Assembly (NCBI RefSeq): GCF_000195335.1
Contig: NC_015387.1
Coordinates: 1,856,001 to 1,920,000, forward strand
DNA from: Marinithermus hydrothermalis DSM 14884
GTDB lineage: Bacteria > Deinococcota > Deinococci > Deinococcales > Marinithermaceae
Length of the DNA: 64,000 nucleotides
Direction of reading: 5' to 3'
Part shown: one piece after another, positions 18,141-29,787 of the stretch
How positions within the stretch are numbered: position 1 is the stretch's first letter
Layout: each line of letters opens with the position of its first letter
Position numbers and translations under genes: made by a program
The notes under the pieces: model-generated
Seen by the model: only the letters and a program-made list of their open reading frames with translations
Told to the model about the DNA's origin: nothing
Databases searched by the model: none

Positions 18141-18787
18141 GCGATCCCCTCCTTCGCGTACGCTTCGATCACGGCCCGAAGCTGCGCCTGGGCCCGCTGC
18201 GGCTGGCCCGTGCGCAGCCACTCCAAAGCCTTCGAGTCCACGAGGGCGTACCAGAGGCGGCGGCGCGCGGCAAACCCGGGCACGCGCCGGGCCACCTCCT
18301 CCCGGAGGCCGCCTAGTAGCTCGAGGAAGGCCGCGTACTCCGGGCCGAGCTCGCGGGCGAACCGTTCCTTGAGCCGCACCGCGAGGGCCGGGGCCTTGCC
18401 GCTCGTGGAGACCGCGACCACCAGATCCCCCTGGCGGTGGACGGCGGGCAGGATGAACGAGGCGTGCCGCGGGGCGTCCACCGCGTTGAGGAACACCCCC
18501 CGCCGCTCGGCCTCCGCGAAGACCCGCCCGGTCACGGCGGGGTCCTTGGGGTGCGCGAAGGCCAGCACGGCCCCCGCGAGGTCCCCCTCGCGGTAGGCGC
18601 GCCGCTCCCAGCGGATCCGGCCGGCGGCCGCGAGGGGCTCGAGGGCGGGGTGCGCCTCGGGGCTGATGAGGGTCACCCGCGCCCCGGCCTCCACGAGCCG
18701 CTGCACCTTGGCCTCGGTCTCCCCGCCGCCCCCGACGAAGACCACGGGACGGCCCTTAAGGTCGAGCATCACCGGGAAGTACCGCAT
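18137..18787 (-). CDS. Precorrin-2 dehydrogenase / sirohydrochlorin ferrochelatase (Met8/CysG-N type)
   Basis: NAD-dependent enzyme completing siroheme: oxidises precorrin-2 and can insert iron. The N-terminal NAD fold is YFPVMLDLKGRPVVFVGGGG; the catalytic Asp region is NAVDAPRHASFILPA, followed by VAVSTSGKAPALA. 216 residues. The ATG at 18787 lies within the end of hemD (19-nt overlap), and its stop overlaps the cysH start. Together with hemD and cobA it makes the operon self-sufficient for siroheme from hydroxymethylbilane. Confidence 0.9.
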   Translation of the reverse strand: MRYFPVMLDLKGRPVVFVGGGGETEAKVQRLVEAGARVTLISPEAHPALEPLAAAGRIRWERRAYREGDLAGAVLAFAHPKDPAVTGRVFAEAERRGVFLNAVDAPRHASFILPAVHRQGDLVVAVSTSGKAPALAVRLKERFARELGPEYAAFLELLGGLREEVARRVPGFAARRRLWYALVDSKALEWLRTGQPQRAQAQLRAVIEAYAKEGIA

Positions 18788-19596
18788 GCGTGCACCTCCT
18801 CGTAGTACCGCGCCAGCGCCATGATCATCGCGCCCATGCGCTCCTCCTCGGGCATCACGACGCGCGTGACCCCCGCTTCGGTGAGGGCCTCGCGGGTCAC
18901 GCGCCCGACGCTCACCGCGACCACGGGGCCGGAGAAGGCCTCGAGGACGGGGCCCAACCGCCCCAGCGCCCGGACGCCTTCGAAGAAGTGGTGCACCTGG
19001 ACGGCGCTGGTGAAGGCCACCGCGTCCACCGCGCCTTCCAGGACCTCGCGGGCCAGGGTCTCCACCACCGCCGGGTCCGGGGGCAGGTGCCGGTAGGGCC
19101 ACACCTCCACCACGCGCGCGCCGCGCGCCACGAGCCAGCCCGCGAGCCCCGGGGCCGGCACCCCAAACAGCTGCAGCGCGACGCGCCGGCCCTCGAAGGC
19201 CTGTGCGGCCAAAGCGCGCCGCAGCCCGGCGGTGGTGCCGTCCGCGGCCACGACCGCGGGCCAGAGGCCGAGCGCCTTGAGGGCCTTCACCGTCTTGTAC
19301 CCCCGCGCGGCGAGGCGGGCCCGGGCCAACAGGTCGAGAAACGCCTCGCCCAGCCCCACCGCCGCTGCCGCGCGCGCCAGGGCCTCGGTGCCCATCCCGG
19401 TGGTGAGGAGGACCCAGTCCACCCCCTCGCGCACCAGGCGCGCGAGGAGGGGCTCGAGCCGGGCCGGGTCGAGGAAGGCGGTGCCCTGGGTGGGCCGCAC
19501 GAGGGGGGTGCCGCCGAGCTTCTCCACGATCCGGGCGAGCTCCGCGGCGCGGCGGGGGCCGGTGAGGGCCACGCGTTTTCCCTTCAGACTCAGCAT
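18769..19596 (-). CDS. hemD: Uroporphyrinogen-III synthase
   Basis: 275-residue HemD-type protein, cyclising hydroxymethylbilane to uroporphyrinogen III. Begins LSLKGKRVALTGPRRAAELA and shows the diffuse HemD hallmarks: VDWVLLTTGMGTEAL and, later, VDAVAFTSAVQVHHFFEGVRAL and VSVGRVTREALTEAGVT. HemD sequences are poorly conserved, but the neighbouring cobA, Met8-type and siroheme-enzyme genes support the call. 15 nt after the sulfite reductase gene. Confidence 0.88.
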   Translation of the reverse strand: MLSLKGKRVALTGPRRAAELARIVEKLGGTPLVRPTQGTAFLDPARLEPLLARLVREGVDWVLLTTGMGTEALARAAAAVGLGEAFLDLLARARLAARGYKTVKALKALGLWPAVVAADGTTAGLRRALAAQAFEGRRVALQLFGVPAPGLAGWLVARGARVVEVWPYRHLPPDPAVVETLAREVLEGAVDAVAFTSAVQVHHFFEGVRALGRLGPVLEAFSGPVVAVSVGRVTREALTEAGVTRVVMPEEERMGAMIMALARYYEEVHACGTSR

Positions 19597-19611
19597 GCCC
19601 GTCCCCCCCGG

Positions 19612-21342
<1,731 letters not shown>

Positions 21343-21389
21343 GTTCCTTCACCTCCTCGGGGTTGGTGGCCGGCGGGCCAGGCCCCCTA

Positions 21390-21418
21390 TACCCCTGATA
21401 CAAATAGGCTCAGGGGTA
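21390..21418 (-). repeat. Inverted repeat in the sulfur-operon leader
   Basis: Arms TACCCCTGA (21390-21398) and TCAGGGGTA (21410-21418) are perfect 9-bp inverted repeats with an 11-nt loop, about 50 nt before the sulfite reductase start and downstream of the riboswitch terminator. It could be an RNA hairpin or a protein operator; I cannot tell which. Confidence 0.5.
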
Positions 21419-21467
21419 GGGTAACACAACAACCCGCGCGCGCCTCCTCGGGGGCGGGGTAGGGCAA

Positions 21468-21500
21468 CCCCCCTTCTCCCGGGGGATCGGAGAAGGGGGG
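21468..21500 (-). terminator. Expression-platform terminator of the SAM riboswitch
   Basis: A 12-bp perfect hairpin (arms 21468-21479 and 21489-21500, CCCCCCTTCTCC paired with GGAGAAGGGGGG, 9-nt loop) directly downstream of the aptamer in transcript order. The following T run is weak (TTGCCC), but position and strength fit a transcription-termination platform. Confidence 0.65.
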
Positions 21501-21524
21501 CGGTCTGGTTTGGCTGGCGTCTCC

Positions 21525-21639
21525 CCTCTCTTATCTCCCCCGCTTGCGCAGGCCGGAGTTGGCACCGGACGTGGGCACGCGCCCACCGGTTGCCGCGGCT
21601 TCACAGGGCCGGGTCCCTCCACCGCTCTGGATAAGAGAC
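21525..21639 (-). promoter_or_regulatory. SAM-I (S-box) riboswitch aptamer
   Basis: On the minus strand the sequence shows the S-box consensus blocks in order: TCTTATCCAGAG, GGTGGAGGGAC, GAAGCC, GGCAACC and GGTGCCAACTCC. A closing 3' strand GATAAGAGAG pairs with the 5' CTCTTATC to form P1. It lies in the long leader between the promoter at 21682-21709 and the sulfite reductase gene, with a terminator hairpin downstream. Known behaviour: S-adenosylmethionine binding turns transcription off, so the sulfate-assimilation operon should be repressed when SAM is plentiful. Confidence 0.93.
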
Positions 21640-21681
21640 GGGCCGGGTTGTGGCCGCGCATCCCGCGCGGTTACCCGCGAG

Positions 21682-21709
21682 TGTATACCCTTAATACTAG
21701 CTTTGTCAA
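21682..21709 (-). promoter_or_regulatory. Promoter of the sulfur-assimilation operon
   Basis: Minus-strand TTGACA (21704-21709), 16-nt spacer, TATACA (21682-21687). Transcription would start near 21675, giving a leader of about 330 nt that contains the whole riboswitch and terminator. Confidence 0.75.
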
Positions 21710-21733
21710 GGGTATCTCCGACCCGGTCCGCGG

Positions 21734-21739
21734 TAGATT
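21734..21739 (+). promoter_or_regulatory. -10 box of leaderless phosphoesterase promoter
   Basis: TAGATT 6 nt before the ATG at 21746. It sits back-to-back with the divergent sulfur-operon promoter. Confidence 0.5.
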
Positions 21740-21745
21740 AAGGAT

Positions 21746-22423
21746 ATGCGCCTCCTCCTGTTCTCCGACGTGCACGGAAACCTCACCGCCCTCGAAGCGG
21801 TCCTCGAGGCCGCCCGGGCGTACGGCCCCTACGACGGCGCGTACTGCCTCGGCGACCTCGCCCTGTTCGGCCCCCACCCCGAGGAGTGCCTCGACCGCCT
21901 CACCGAGGCCGGCGTCCAGGCCCTGGCGGGCAACACCGACGAGTGGCTCGCCCAGGACCTCGAGGCCCCCACCCCCACCGCCCAAGCCCACCTCGCCTGG
22001 TGCCGCGCCCGCCTCTCCCCCGAGGCCCTGGCCTTCCTCCGCGGCCTGCCGCGCGCCCTCCAGGCCGCGGACCTCCGGATGGTGCACGCCACGCCGCGCA
22101 CCCCGCACGACGACCCCGAGCGGTGCGGCCCGGACCTCCCCCCGGACGAGGCCCGCGCGGTCTTCGGCGAGGGCCTCGTCGCCTTCGGGCACCGGCACGG
22201 CGCCTTCCTCGCCATCTCCCCGGGCCTGGTGCGGGTCAACGTCTCCTCGGTCTCGATCCCCCCCGAGCCGCGCCCCCTCGCGCGCTTCACCGTCGCCACC
22301 CGCCACGCCGGCCACTGGAGCTTCGCGCAGCACGAGGTGCCCTACGACCCCACCCCCGCCCTCCGCGCCGCCCGCGCGCGCGGCCTGCCCCCCTTCCCCT
22401 GGTGGCAGGCCCTGGTGGGCTAG
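21746..22423 (+). CDS. Metallophosphoesterase (YfcE/phosphodiesterase-like)
   Basis: 225 residues of the calcineurin-like phosphoesterase fold. Metal-ligand motifs: FSDVHGN (residues 6-12), GDLALFGPHP, GNTD (variant of GNHD), a later His in VHATPRT, and the terminal GHRH (variant of GHTH). Substrate unknown; relatives hydrolyse phosphodiesters or protein phosphates. Stands alone, with its stop codon overlapping that of the convergent hisK gene (CTAG at 22420-22423). Confidence 0.85.
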   Translation: MRLLLFSDVHGNLTALEAVLEAARAYGPYDGAYCLGDLALFGPHPEECLDRLTEAGVQALAGNTDEWLAQDLEAPTPTAQAHLAWCRARLSPEALAFLRGLPRALQAADLRMVHATPRTPHDDPERCGPDLPPDEARAVFGEGLVAFGHRHGAFLAISPGLVRVNVSSVSIPPEPRPLARFTVATRHAGHWSFAQHEVPYDPTPALRAARARGLPPFPWWQALVG

Positions 22424-23208
22424 AGCGGGTAACGCTGGGGCCGCCCCTCGCGGTACACCACCGCCTCGGCGTACCCCGCGGCCTTCAAGAGCCGCACCGC
22501 GTCCTCAAAGCGGTACCCCACCTCCTCCGGCCGGTGCGCGTCCGAACCCAGCACCACCGGGATCCCCAGCGCCCGCGCCCGCTCCAAAAGCGCCGGGGCC
22601 GGGTAGACCTCCCCCACCGGCTTGCGCCACCCCGCGGTGTTCACGTCCAAAGCCAGCCCCTCCCCCGCGATGACCTCGAGGGCCGGCTCCGCCAGCTCCA
22701 GGTACCCCTCCTCCGGCACGTGCCCGAACTTCTTGGGGAGGTCCAGGTGCCCGATCGCGTGGAACAACCCACTGCGAGCCGCCTCGACCACGAGCGCGAA
22801 ATACGCCCGGTAGACCTCCTTCAGGTCGCGCCACGCGAACTCCTCCACGTAATCCGGGTGGTCGAAGGGCCACGCGCCGATAAAATGCACCGAACCGATC
22901 ACGTAATCGAACGGGTACCGGCCCAACACGTGCCGCACGAACCCCTCGGTCCCCGGGTGGTAATCCGCCTCGAGGCCGATCCCCAGGTAAAACCCCGTCG
23001 CCTCCTCCCGCAAGGCCTCCAGGGCCCCGAGGTAAAACGGCAGCTCGTCGAGCTCCATGCGGCTTTGCGGGTCGAACCAGGGGGGCATGGGGCTGTGGTC
23101 CGTAAAGACCAGTCCCGCAAGCCCCGCCCGGCGCGCCGCGGCCACGTACTCCGCCGGCGCGCCTCGAGCGTGCTTGCACAAAGGGGTGTGCACGTGCGCG
23201 TCGTACAT
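22420..23208 (-). CDS. hisK: Histidinol-phosphatase, PHP type
   Basis: 262-residue PHP-superfamily phosphatase. Metal-binding motifs: DAHVHTPLCKHA (residues 3-14), FTDHSPMP, GLEADY, GSVHFIG, GHLDL, and GSDAHRPEEVG near the C-terminus. This is the HisK/HisJ-type histidinol phosphatase used for histidine synthesis in Thermus and Bacillus. No other his genes are nearby. TAGACT lies 6 nt before the ATG on its strand (23215-23220), so a leaderless transcript is likely. Confidence 0.88.
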   Translation of the reverse strand: MYDAHVHTPLCKHARGAPAEYVAAARRAGLAGLVFTDHSPMPPWFDPQSRMELDELPFYLGALEALREEATGFYLGIGLEADYHPGTEGFVRHVLGRYPFDYVIGSVHFIGAWPFDHPDYVEEFAWRDLKEVYRAYFALVVEAARSGLFHAIGHLDLPKKFGHVPEEGYLELAEPALEVIAGEGLALDVNTAGWRKPVGEVYPAPALLERARALGIPVVLGSDAHRPEEVGYRFEDAVRLLKAAGYAEAVVYREGRPQRYPL

Positions 23209-23265
23209 GCCCGCAGTCTACCCCCAACCCTCGGGTAGACTGGGGCCACCCCCAAGGAGGACCGC

Positions 23266-23742
23266 ATGGAAACCCTACTGCGCCAGCACCTCACCGAGCT
23301 CCTGGTCGGCGAAAGCGCCCACGTGAACGCCCGAACCGCCTTCGCGCGCCTCCCCGCCGCCCTCCGGTACCAAGCCCCCCCGGGCTTCCCGCACACCGCG
23401 TGGGAACTCCTCGAGCACCTGCGCCTCGCCCAGCGGGACATCCTCGAGTACCTCCAGAACCCGCGCTACACCGCCCCGCCCTTCCCCGAAGGGTACTGGC
23501 CCCCCACCCCCGCCCCGCCCACGCCCGAAGCCTGGGACGCGAGCCTAACGGCCTTCCTGGAGGACCTCGAGACCCTCCAGCACCTCGTGAACGACCCCAG
23601 CGTCGACCTGTTCGCCCACCCGCCCCACGCCCCCGCCGCGCACACCCTGGTGCGCGAAGTCCTCGTGGTGGCCGACCACAACGCCTACCACCTGGGCCAG
23701 GTCGTGGCCCTCCGCCGCGCTCAGGGCGCGTGGCCCCCCTAG
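23266..23742 (+). CDS. DinB-family protein
   Basis: 158-residue four-helix protein of the DinB/YfiT-like group. Metal-ligand histidines are visible in WELLEHLRLAQRDILEYL and in VADHNAYHLGQVVALRRA. Family members are mostly metal-dependent and of varied function, including thiol transferases; no specific reaction can be assigned. AAGGAGG precedes the ATG, and a TAGACT -10 (23236-23241) gives a short leader. The stop overlaps the convergent gene's stop. Confidence 0.8.
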   Translation: METLLRQHLTELLVGESAHVNARTAFARLPAALRYQAPPGFPHTAWELLEHLRLAQRDILEYLQNPRYTAPPFPEGYWPPTPAPPTPEAWDASLTAFLEDLETLQHLVNDPSVDLFAHPPHAPAAHTLVREVLVVADHNAYHLGQVVALRRAQGAWPP

Positions 23743-24308
23743 CGGACGTGCACCACCCGTCCCGCGCTCGCCCAGACCTCGACCGGCTCCCCCAGGACCT
23801 CCGCCGCCCGGCGGGAGAGGTCCGCATCCGGCCGCGGCAGGGCCTCCACCCGCTGCACCAGGCTCGGCCGGTCGGGCGGCGCGAGGCGCGGCGCGCGCGC
23901 CAGCACCGCGTCCACCTCCCAGACCGAGGCCCACAGCCGCTTCAGGTGCCACAGGACCTCCTGCCGCCCCGTCGCGATCCCCACCGGGGCCCCGCCCGCG
24001 TACCGCACCACGAACCGCCCCTCGCCCACCACGGCGCCCAGCGCGTCCGCCCGCTCGGGCAACAAATAACTCTCGCGCACCAAACGCTGCGCCTCGCGGC
24101 AGGCGGCCTCGAGGCGGTCCTCGTCGATCCGCACGCCGAACACCCCCTCGAAGGCCCGCCGCACCCGCTCCGGAAGGTTATTCAGAGCGTAGAACTCGGC
24201 CTCGAGCTCCACCACCCAGGTCGGCACGACCGGCACCCCCGCGGCCTCGAGGCGCGCCAGCCGCGCGACCTCGCCGCCCGCCTCCGCCTGATCCAAGGGA
24301 CGTATCAT
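23739..24308 (-). CDS. Uncharacterised protein resembling the N-terminus of PEP synthase/PPDK
   Basis: 189 residues. The start (LDQAEAGGEVARLARLEAAGVPVVPTWVV) resembles the nucleotide-binding N-terminus of pyruvate phosphate dikinase and PEP synthase (GGKA..LA.L...G.PVP.GFV). The central part (ERVRRAFEGVFG, GRFVVRYAGG) also recalls that fold. The ATP-grasp, phospho-His and PEP domains are absent, so it is not a PEP synthase. The lysine expected in GGKA is glutamate here. Reads as an intact stand-alone gene with a leaderless start (TAGACT at 24315-24320). Function unknown. Confidence 0.6.
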   Translation of the reverse strand: MIRPLDQAEAGGEVARLARLEAAGVPVVPTWVVELEAEFYALNNLPERVRRAFEGVFGVRIDEDRLEAACREAQRLVRESYLLPERADALGAVVGEGRFVVRYAGGAPVGIATGRQEVLWHLKRLWASVWEVDAVLARAPRLAPPDRPSLVQRVEALPRPDADLSRRAAEVLGEPVEVWASAGRVVHVR

Positions 24309-24321
24309 GGCCCCAGTCTAC

Positions 24322-24927
24322 TCAAGCCTTCCCGTCCGCCTCCGCCCACAGGTACCAGGCCGCCGCGCTGCGGTAGGGCTGGAACCGCTCCCCGAGCCGC
24401 ACCAGGCCCGCGCGGTCCGCGACCCCGTACAGCGCCCGGGCCTGCCGCGCCAGACCCAGGTCCGCCACCGGCCAGACGTTCATGCGCCCCAACCCGAAGA
24501 TCAACAGCATCTCCACCGTCCACGGCCCCACCCCCTTAAGCGCCCCAAGCTGGCGGGCCACCTCCGCGTCGGGCAAGGCCTCCAAGCCCTCGAGGCCGCC
24601 CTCGAGGGCGAAACGGGCCAGGCCCCGCAGGTACCCGATCTTCACGCGGGACAGCCCTACCGCCCGGAGCGAGGCCTCCGAAGCGGCGAGGAGCGCGGCG
24701 GGATCCAGGCCCACGCGCGCCTTGAGGCGCGCGTAGATCGTGCGCGCGGCGGCGTTGGAGAGCTGCTGCCCCACGATCGCGCGCACCAGCGTCGCGTACG
24801 GGGGGTGCAGCCCCCAGCGGTACGGGCCGTGCCGCGCGACGAGCGCGGCCATGACGGGGTCCGTTTGGAGCGCGGCGAGCACCTCGGGCCGGGCCGTGAC
24901 CTCGGCGAGGTGCGCTTCGCTAGACAA
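24322..24927 (-). CDS. DNA-3-methyladenine glycosylase II, AlkA-like HhH-GPD
   Basis: 201-residue base-excision glycosylase. PYATLVRAIVGQQLSNAAARTIYARL is the GPD-fold start. The helix-hairpin-helix plus catalytic Asp is in LKGVGPWTVEMLLIFGLGRMNVWPVADLGL (the Asp of VADLGL). No Fe-S cysteines follow, which fits AlkA rather than Nth/MutY. The ATG overlaps the preceding nicotinamidase-like gene by 8 nt. Confidence 0.88.
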   Translation of the reverse strand: MSSEAHLAEVTARPEVLAALQTDPVMAALVARHGPYRWGLHPPYATLVRAIVGQQLSNAAARTIYARLKARVGLDPAALLAASEASLRAVGLSRVKIGYLRGLARFALEGGLEGLEALPDAEVARQLGALKGVGPWTVEMLLIFGLGRMNVWPVADLGLARQARALYGVADRAGLVRLGERFQPYRSAAAWYLWAEADGKA

Positions 24928-25513
24928 ACGCCACCCCTTCCGCGGTGGTGATCCGCCCCTGGTACAGGAAGGCCACCTGGCGCAGCGCGGCCGCGTGATC
25001 GAAGGGGGTGAGGGCGCTGGTCGCGTCCTCGGGCAAAACCACGCGGTACCAGCGGAGCGCGGCCGAGCCCGCGGTGTGCAGGACGCAGATGTTCGCGACG
25101 GTGCCGCACACCACCACGTGCCGCACCCCCCACAGCCGGAGCAGGTGGTCGAGGGCGGTGCCGTAGAACGCGTCGTACCGGAGCTTCTTCACCGTCACCT
25201 CCCCCTCCCGGGGCTGGAGGTCCTCGAGGATCTGGGCCCCCCAGGTGCCCGCGACCGCGTGCCGCGGCCAGATCGCGAACTCGGGGTCGTCCTCGGCGTG
25301 CCAGTCCTGGGTGAAGACCACGCGCGCCCCGGCGGTGCGCGCCTTCTCAAGGAGGCGCTGGATCCGGGGCACGGTCTTCGGCGCCTCCGGGACGAAGAGC
25401 GCCCCGTCCGGGTGCGCGAAGTCGTTCTGCATGTCCACCACGATCAAGGCGGTCTCCCGAGCAGGGAGCTCCACCACCGCCTCGCGGGGAATCTCCGGGA
25501 CTTCCACAGGCAT
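24920..25513 (-). CDS. Isochorismatase-family cysteine hydrolase, probable nicotinamidase
   Basis: 197-residue cysteine hydrolase with the family triad Asp-Lys-Cys: D27 in VVDMQNDF, Lys in VKKLRYDAFYGT and Cys in VCGTVANICVLHTA. The YDAFYGT loop and overall layout favour nicotinamidase (nicotinamide to nicotinate), but isochorismatase-like hydrolases with other substrates look alike. ATG 25513 chosen because GAGGTG lies upstream at good spacing; the GTG at 25522 falls within that ribosome-binding site. Confidence 0.8.
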   Translation of the reverse strand: MPVEVPEIPREAVVELPARETALIVVDMQNDFAHPDGALFVPEAPKTVPRIQRLLEKARTAGARVVFTQDWHAEDDPEFAIWPRHAVAGTWGAQILEDLQPREGEVTVKKLRYDAFYGTALDHLLRLWGVRHVVVCGTVANICVLHTAGSAALRWYRVVLPEDATSALTPFDHAAALRQVAFLYQGRITTAEGVAFV

Positions 25514-25535
25514 GGGGATCACCTCTCACCCCTCA

Positions 25536-27616
<2,081 letters not shown>

Positions 27617-27627
27617 CCTGAACCTCC

Positions 27628-28608
27628 CTACCAGCGCAGCACCGCCCCCGCGACGAGCACCCCCGCCCCCACCGCGGTCAGGAGCACCACATCACCGGGA
27701 CGAAACCGATCGGCCACCGCCGCGAGTGCGATCGGGATCGTGGCTGCCGAGCTGTTCCCCATGCGCGCGATCACGTCCACCGTCCGTTCGGGGGGAATCC
27801 CGAGCAGCCGGCCGGCCTCGTGGACGAGGCGGCGGTTGGCCTGGTGGGGCACCCACCAGTCCACCGCGCCGGCCTCGAGGCCCGCGCGCGCCAGGGCTTT
27901 TCGTCCCGCCTCGGCCATGCCGCGGGCCGCCCGGCGGAAGAGGGTGGGGCCGCTCTTCATGCGCATGCGGTGCTCTCCACGGGCCAAAGCCTCCGGACTC
28001 AGGGGCACCCGGCTCCCCCCCGCAGGGATGTAGATCGTGTCCCAGCGGGAGCCGTCCGCCCCCAAATGCGACGCGAGCAGCCCCCGCCCCTCCCCGCCCG
28101 GCCCCAGAATCACCGCCCCCGCTCCGTCCGCGAACAGCGGCGCGGTGTTCGGGTCGCGCGGGTTCACCCGCCGGCTCAGGACGTTGGCCGCCACCACCAG
28201 CACGTACCCGCCCCAAGCGCGCACCTGCGCATCGGCCAGAGCCAGGGCGTACACGAACCCCGCGCACGCCCCCGCGAGATCCACCGCCCCGGCGTTCACG
28301 AGCCCCAGCCGGTGGGCCACCACCGGTGCGGTGGGGGGCAGCGGGTGGTCGGGGGTGCTCGTCGCGAGGAGCAACAGGTCCACCGCCTCCGACTCCAGCC
28401 CCGCGTCCACGAGCGCGGCCTGCGCAGCCCGCACCGCGAGGTCGCTGGTCGCCTCGTCTAAAGCCGCGACGGGGCGCTCGAGCACTCCGGTTCGCTGCAC
28501 GATCCACCCCGGAGGCAGGCCCAGCGCACGCTCGGTCGCGGCGCTGGCCACGCGCCTCCGGGGCAGGGCCGCACCCACCCCCAATATGGCAGCGCCTGCC
28601 GTGCTCAC
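27628..28608 (-). CDS. bioZ: FabH-like 3-ketoacyl-ACP synthase III in the biotin operon, probable BioZ
   Basis: 326-residue thiolase-fold condensing enzyme with an intact Cys-His-Asn triad: C115 in LAGACAGFVY, H255 in VPHQANRRLV and N285 in RMGNSSAAT. It lies between bioF and bioA, overlapping the bioF stop by GTGA, with GGAGGTG before the GTG start at 28608. No bioC, bioH or bioW is in the operon. Known precedent: BioZ proteins, FabH homologues in bio operons, condense a glutaryl thioester with malonyl-ACP on the way to pimeloyl-ACP. Assignment as BioZ instead of housekeeping FabH is an inference from this context. Confidence 0.78.
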   Translation of the reverse strand: MSTAGAAILGVGAALPRRRVASAATERALGLPPGWIVQRTGVLERPVAALDEATSDLAVRAAQAALVDAGLESEAVDLLLLATSTPDHPLPPTAPVVAHRLGLVNAGAVDLAGACAGFVYALALADAQVRAWGGYVLVVAANVLSRRVNPRDPNTAPLFADGAGAVILGPGGEGRGLLASHLGADGSRWDTIYIPAGGSRVPLSPEALARGEHRMRMKSGPTLFRRAARGMAEAGRKALARAGLEAGAVDWWVPHQANRRLVHEAGRLLGIPPERTVDVIARMGNSSAATIPIALAAVADRFRPGDVVLLTAVGAGVLVAGAVLRW

Positions 28609-29777
28609 ACCCCCACCTCCTCTGCCGGGGGGAACGCCTGAATCACGCGCTCGATCTCCACCTCGGTGTGGGTGGCCATCGGGGCCAACCGCAACCGGCT
28701 CGTGCCCTCCGGTACGGTAGGGGGTCGGATCGCCGGGGCGAGGACCCCCCGGGCCTCGAGGTGCGCCGCGAGGCGGAGCGCAGGCCCCGGCGCCCCCACC
28801 CACACGAGAAGCATCGGGGCTGGGTCCTCGTGCAGCACCCGGTACCCCTTGGCCCTAAGCTCGGCCTTCAGCCGGGCCAGGTGCTGCCTGAGGCGCGCCC
28901 GGCGGGCCTCCCCCTCCGGACCACGAACGAGGCGCACCGCCTCGAGCGCAGCCGCAGCTAGGGCCGGGGCGATTCCCGTGCTGTAGATGAACGCCCGGGC
29001 CCGGTGCAACAGCACCTCCACCAACGCCCGTGCACCCGCCACCACCCCCCCTTGCCCCCCAAGGGCCTTGGAGAGGGTGGCCACCTGGACCGGGACCCGC
29101 CCGGCGAGGCCGAAGTGGTGCACCGTCCCGCGCCCCTCGGGGCCCACCACGCCACTCCCGTGCGCGTCGTCCACGACGAGGAGCGCTTCGTAGCGCTCCG
29201 CGAGCTCCACAAGCGCCGGCAAAGGGGCTAGGTCGGCGTCCATGCTGAAGACCGCGTCGGTCACGATGAAGCGCCGCCCTCCACGTCGGGGCCCCGGCCC
29301 CTTGAGCAAGTCCTCGAGGTGATCGAGGTCCCGGTGGCGGTAGTAGCGGAGCCGCGCCCGGCTGAGGCGCGCCCCGTCGTTCAGGCTCGCGTGGTTCAGC
29401 GCGTCGGCGAAGATCTGGTCGCGCGGCCCGGCGAGCGCGGCGAGCACCCCCACGTTGGCCGCGTACCCGCTGGTGAAGACCAGCGCGGCTTCCGTGCCTT
29501 TGAAGTCCGCGAGGGCCGCCTCGAGGGCTGCGTGTACCCTCCGGTCCCCCGAAACCAGCCGGGAGGCCCCGGCCCCCACCCCCCACCGCGCCAACGCCTC
29601 CTGGGCGGCCCGCACCAGCCGGGGATCGGTGGACAAGCCCAGGTAGTCGTTCGAGGCCAGGTTGATCAGGTACCGGCCTTCGCGTTCGACCCGCGGTCCC
29701 GCAGCTGCAAGGGGCCGTAAGGTGCGCCGCAGGCCGCGGGCCGCCCACAGCTCGAGCTGCCGCTCCCAGTCCGTCAT
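28605..29777 (-). CDS. bioF: 8-amino-7-oxononanoate synthase
   Basis: PLP-dependent alpha-oxoamine synthase joining pimeloyl thioester and alanine. ASNDYLGLSTDPRLVRAA near the start, DDAHGSGVVGPEGRGT and the PLP lysine in VATLSKALGGQGG are the expected motifs. About 390 residues from the ATG at 29777; an in-frame TTG at 29786 is a possible alternative start. Between bioB and the bioZ-like gene. Confidence 0.93.
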   Translation of the reverse strand: MTDWERQLELWAARGLRRTLRPLAAAGPRVEREGRYLINLASNDYLGLSTDPRLVRAAQEALARWGVGAGASRLVSGDRRVHAALEAALADFKGTEAALVFTSGYAANVGVLAALAGPRDQIFADALNHASLNDGARLSRARLRYYRHRDLDHLEDLLKGPGPRRGGRRFIVTDAVFSMDADLAPLPALVELAERYEALLVVDDAHGSGVVGPEGRGTVHHFGLAGRVPVQVATLSKALGGQGGVVAGARALVEVLLHRARAFIYSTGIAPALAAAALEAVRLVRGPEGEARRARLRQHLARLKAELRAKGYRVLHEDPAPMLLVWVGAPGPALRLAAHLEARGVLAPAIRPPTVPEGTSRLRLAPMATHTEVEIERVIQAFPPAEEVGV

Positions 29778-29787
29778 GGCGTGCAAC

